64,000 nt of DNA from Bretschneidera sinensis (taxonomy: Eukaryota; Streptophyta; Magnoliopsida; Brassicales; Akaniaceae): assembly GCA_023935145.1 (NCBI GenBank), contig CM043700.1, positions 65,056,620 to 65,120,619 on the forward strand. The letters run 5' to 3'. Positions 62,806-64,000 of this stretch are shown in pieces; positions within the stretch are counted from its first letter, which is position 1; each line of letters opens with the position of its first letter. The notes beneath the pieces are model-generated. The model had not been told where the DNA came from, did no database searches, and was given only the letters and a program-made list of their open reading frames with translations. A program made the position numbers and the translations under genes.

Positions 62806-64000
62806 AAATGCCCCATTTTTCTATTTGTGTGAATGACGTGTCATTATCACTTTCAGTGGAGAAACCACTTGCCATTTTCAGGGATGGGTGGTTTATTGGG
62901 CTTCCCCAAATCAGAACCAAGAAATTTTTAGGGCTTTTTAAAAAAATAAAATTGTCATTGTAATTTTTCCGAAATTTTTAAAAGTATATTTTAAATGGAT
63001 TTATATTCTATTATATGGTATAAAAAAAATTATGAAATTCGTATGGATCTTAAATCAAAATCAATACTGCTACTTTACTCGGGTTCTGTTTGTATTATTA
63101 TAAAATCATTGCTCAAAACTAAGGTCAATTTTAAATTGATGTTTTAATGTTGTTTGATTGAGTATTTTACGTGGAAAACTGTTTTACACAAAAATATTAT
63201 CATTTTGAAGAAAAAAAAATGATTTACTGAGTCTTTTGCTCTAAGTTATTTTACAAGTGAAAGAAAAATGATTCTTACTATGTAAAATGATCTACTTTTT
63301 TATTTTTACATGTTACACCATTAAAATTGATTTTAACTTATTGTTATTTTTTTAAAACTGTGTCATTTTTTTTAAACAATAAACTAAAACTAGGTCTAAC
63401 AGTACAACCTTATATCACGTGAACATTTTGCTCTCGAGCTTGGAATCAGCGATGTTGTTAATCATTATCCAAATGGGAGGTAAATATGAGCTAAAGTTTT
63501 GACATGTCACTATGGGCAATCAGCAGCTCGATCAAGTCAAATTTTCTTGGGCCAAGGGAAATGGAAATGGGCAGTTTTGCTATTTGTGTGAATGATGTGC
63601 AGTTATCACTTTCAGTGGAGAAACTACTTGCTATTTTGGGGGATGGGTGGGTTTCTGGGTTTCCCCAAAACAGAACCAAGAAATTTTTAGGGTTTTTTTT
63701 AAAAAATAAAATTATCATCGTAATTTTTCAAAAAAATTTTAAAAGTATATTTTAAATGGATTTATATTCTATTATATGGTATAAAACAAATCACAAAATT
63801 TGTATGGATCTTAAAGCGAAATCAATACTGCCACTTTACTCGAGTTCCGTTTGTATTATTATAAAATCACTGATGAAAAATAAAGACAAATGTAAATTGA
63901 TGTTTTTATGTTGTTTGATTGAGTATTTTACGTGGAAAACTGTTTTACACAAAAATATTATCATTTTTAAGTAAAAAATATGATTTACCGAGTGTTTTGC
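62806..64000. repeat. Satellite, same family as 8736-17895, right-hand array
   Basis: Begins within a monomer (CTATTTGTGTGAATGACGTG) and has the landmark GATGTTGTTAATCAT at 63451. Orientation matches the left array. These monomers are neither A nor B type: GGAATCAGCG, TTTTTAGGGCTTTTT and TTAAATCAAAATC or TTAAAGCGAAATC mix features of both. The array continues past the window. Confidence 0.93.

Overview
This window is plant nuclear heterochromatin. I find no host gene, no tRNA or rRNA gene and no CRISPR array. It consists of LTR retrotransposons (Ty3/Gypsy and Ty1/Copia), two miniature LTR elements (TRIMs) and a long tandem satellite. Plant-type primer sites (initiator-Met tRNA for Copia and the chromovirus-like Gypsy; the TGGCGCC type for the Athila/Tat-like Gypsy), AT-rich sequence and the element families suggest a eudicot, possibly woody and pericentromeric. 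I cannot name the species. Element letters below are my own.

Left block (1-8735) is nested. The gag remnant, polypurine tract and 3' LTR of an Athila/Tat-like Gypsy (1-2724, + strand) sit inside the gag of Gypsy B (2725-5223, - strand). Gypsy B sits inside Copia A (5224-8735, - strand). The LTR of Copia A abuts the satellite.

Satellite (8736-17895): twelve full monomers of about 765 bp plus partial ones. They alternate between two types, giving a dimeric higher-order unit of about 1.53 kb. Satellite of the same family and orientation returns at 62806-64000, so the intervening 45 kb of transposons lies within or replaced part of a satellite field.

Central nest (17896-62805). Copia C (17896-21937, short LTRs, - strand) abuts Gypsy C (+ strand). 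Gypsy C has a truncated 5' LTR at 21938, gag to 23291, Copia D at 23292-29340, pol remnants carrying a solo LTR at 29772-31034, and a 3' LTR at 32965. That 3' LTR is split by Gypsy H (33469-54322), which is flanked by the target duplication GAACC. Gypsy H carries a head-to-head pair of damaged Copia elements, E (+) and F (-), at 36739-46756, and Copia I (47409-50200, target duplication TGGCT). The rest of the Gypsy C LTR runs to 55463 and lies in the 3' LTR of Gypsy J (- strand, 55464-62805). Gypsy J holds an inverted TRIM pair and another solo LTR, and ends abruptly in satellite.

Every coding region is broken by stops, frameshifts or deletions. None of the larger elements here could be autonomous. 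The value of the window lies in its layered history: a dimeric satellite, Gypsy copies sharing the same defects, repeated primer sites, tandem expansions in Copia, palindromic motif clusters in LTR promoters and several chimeric junctions. All percentages, ages and database identities remain uncomputed.
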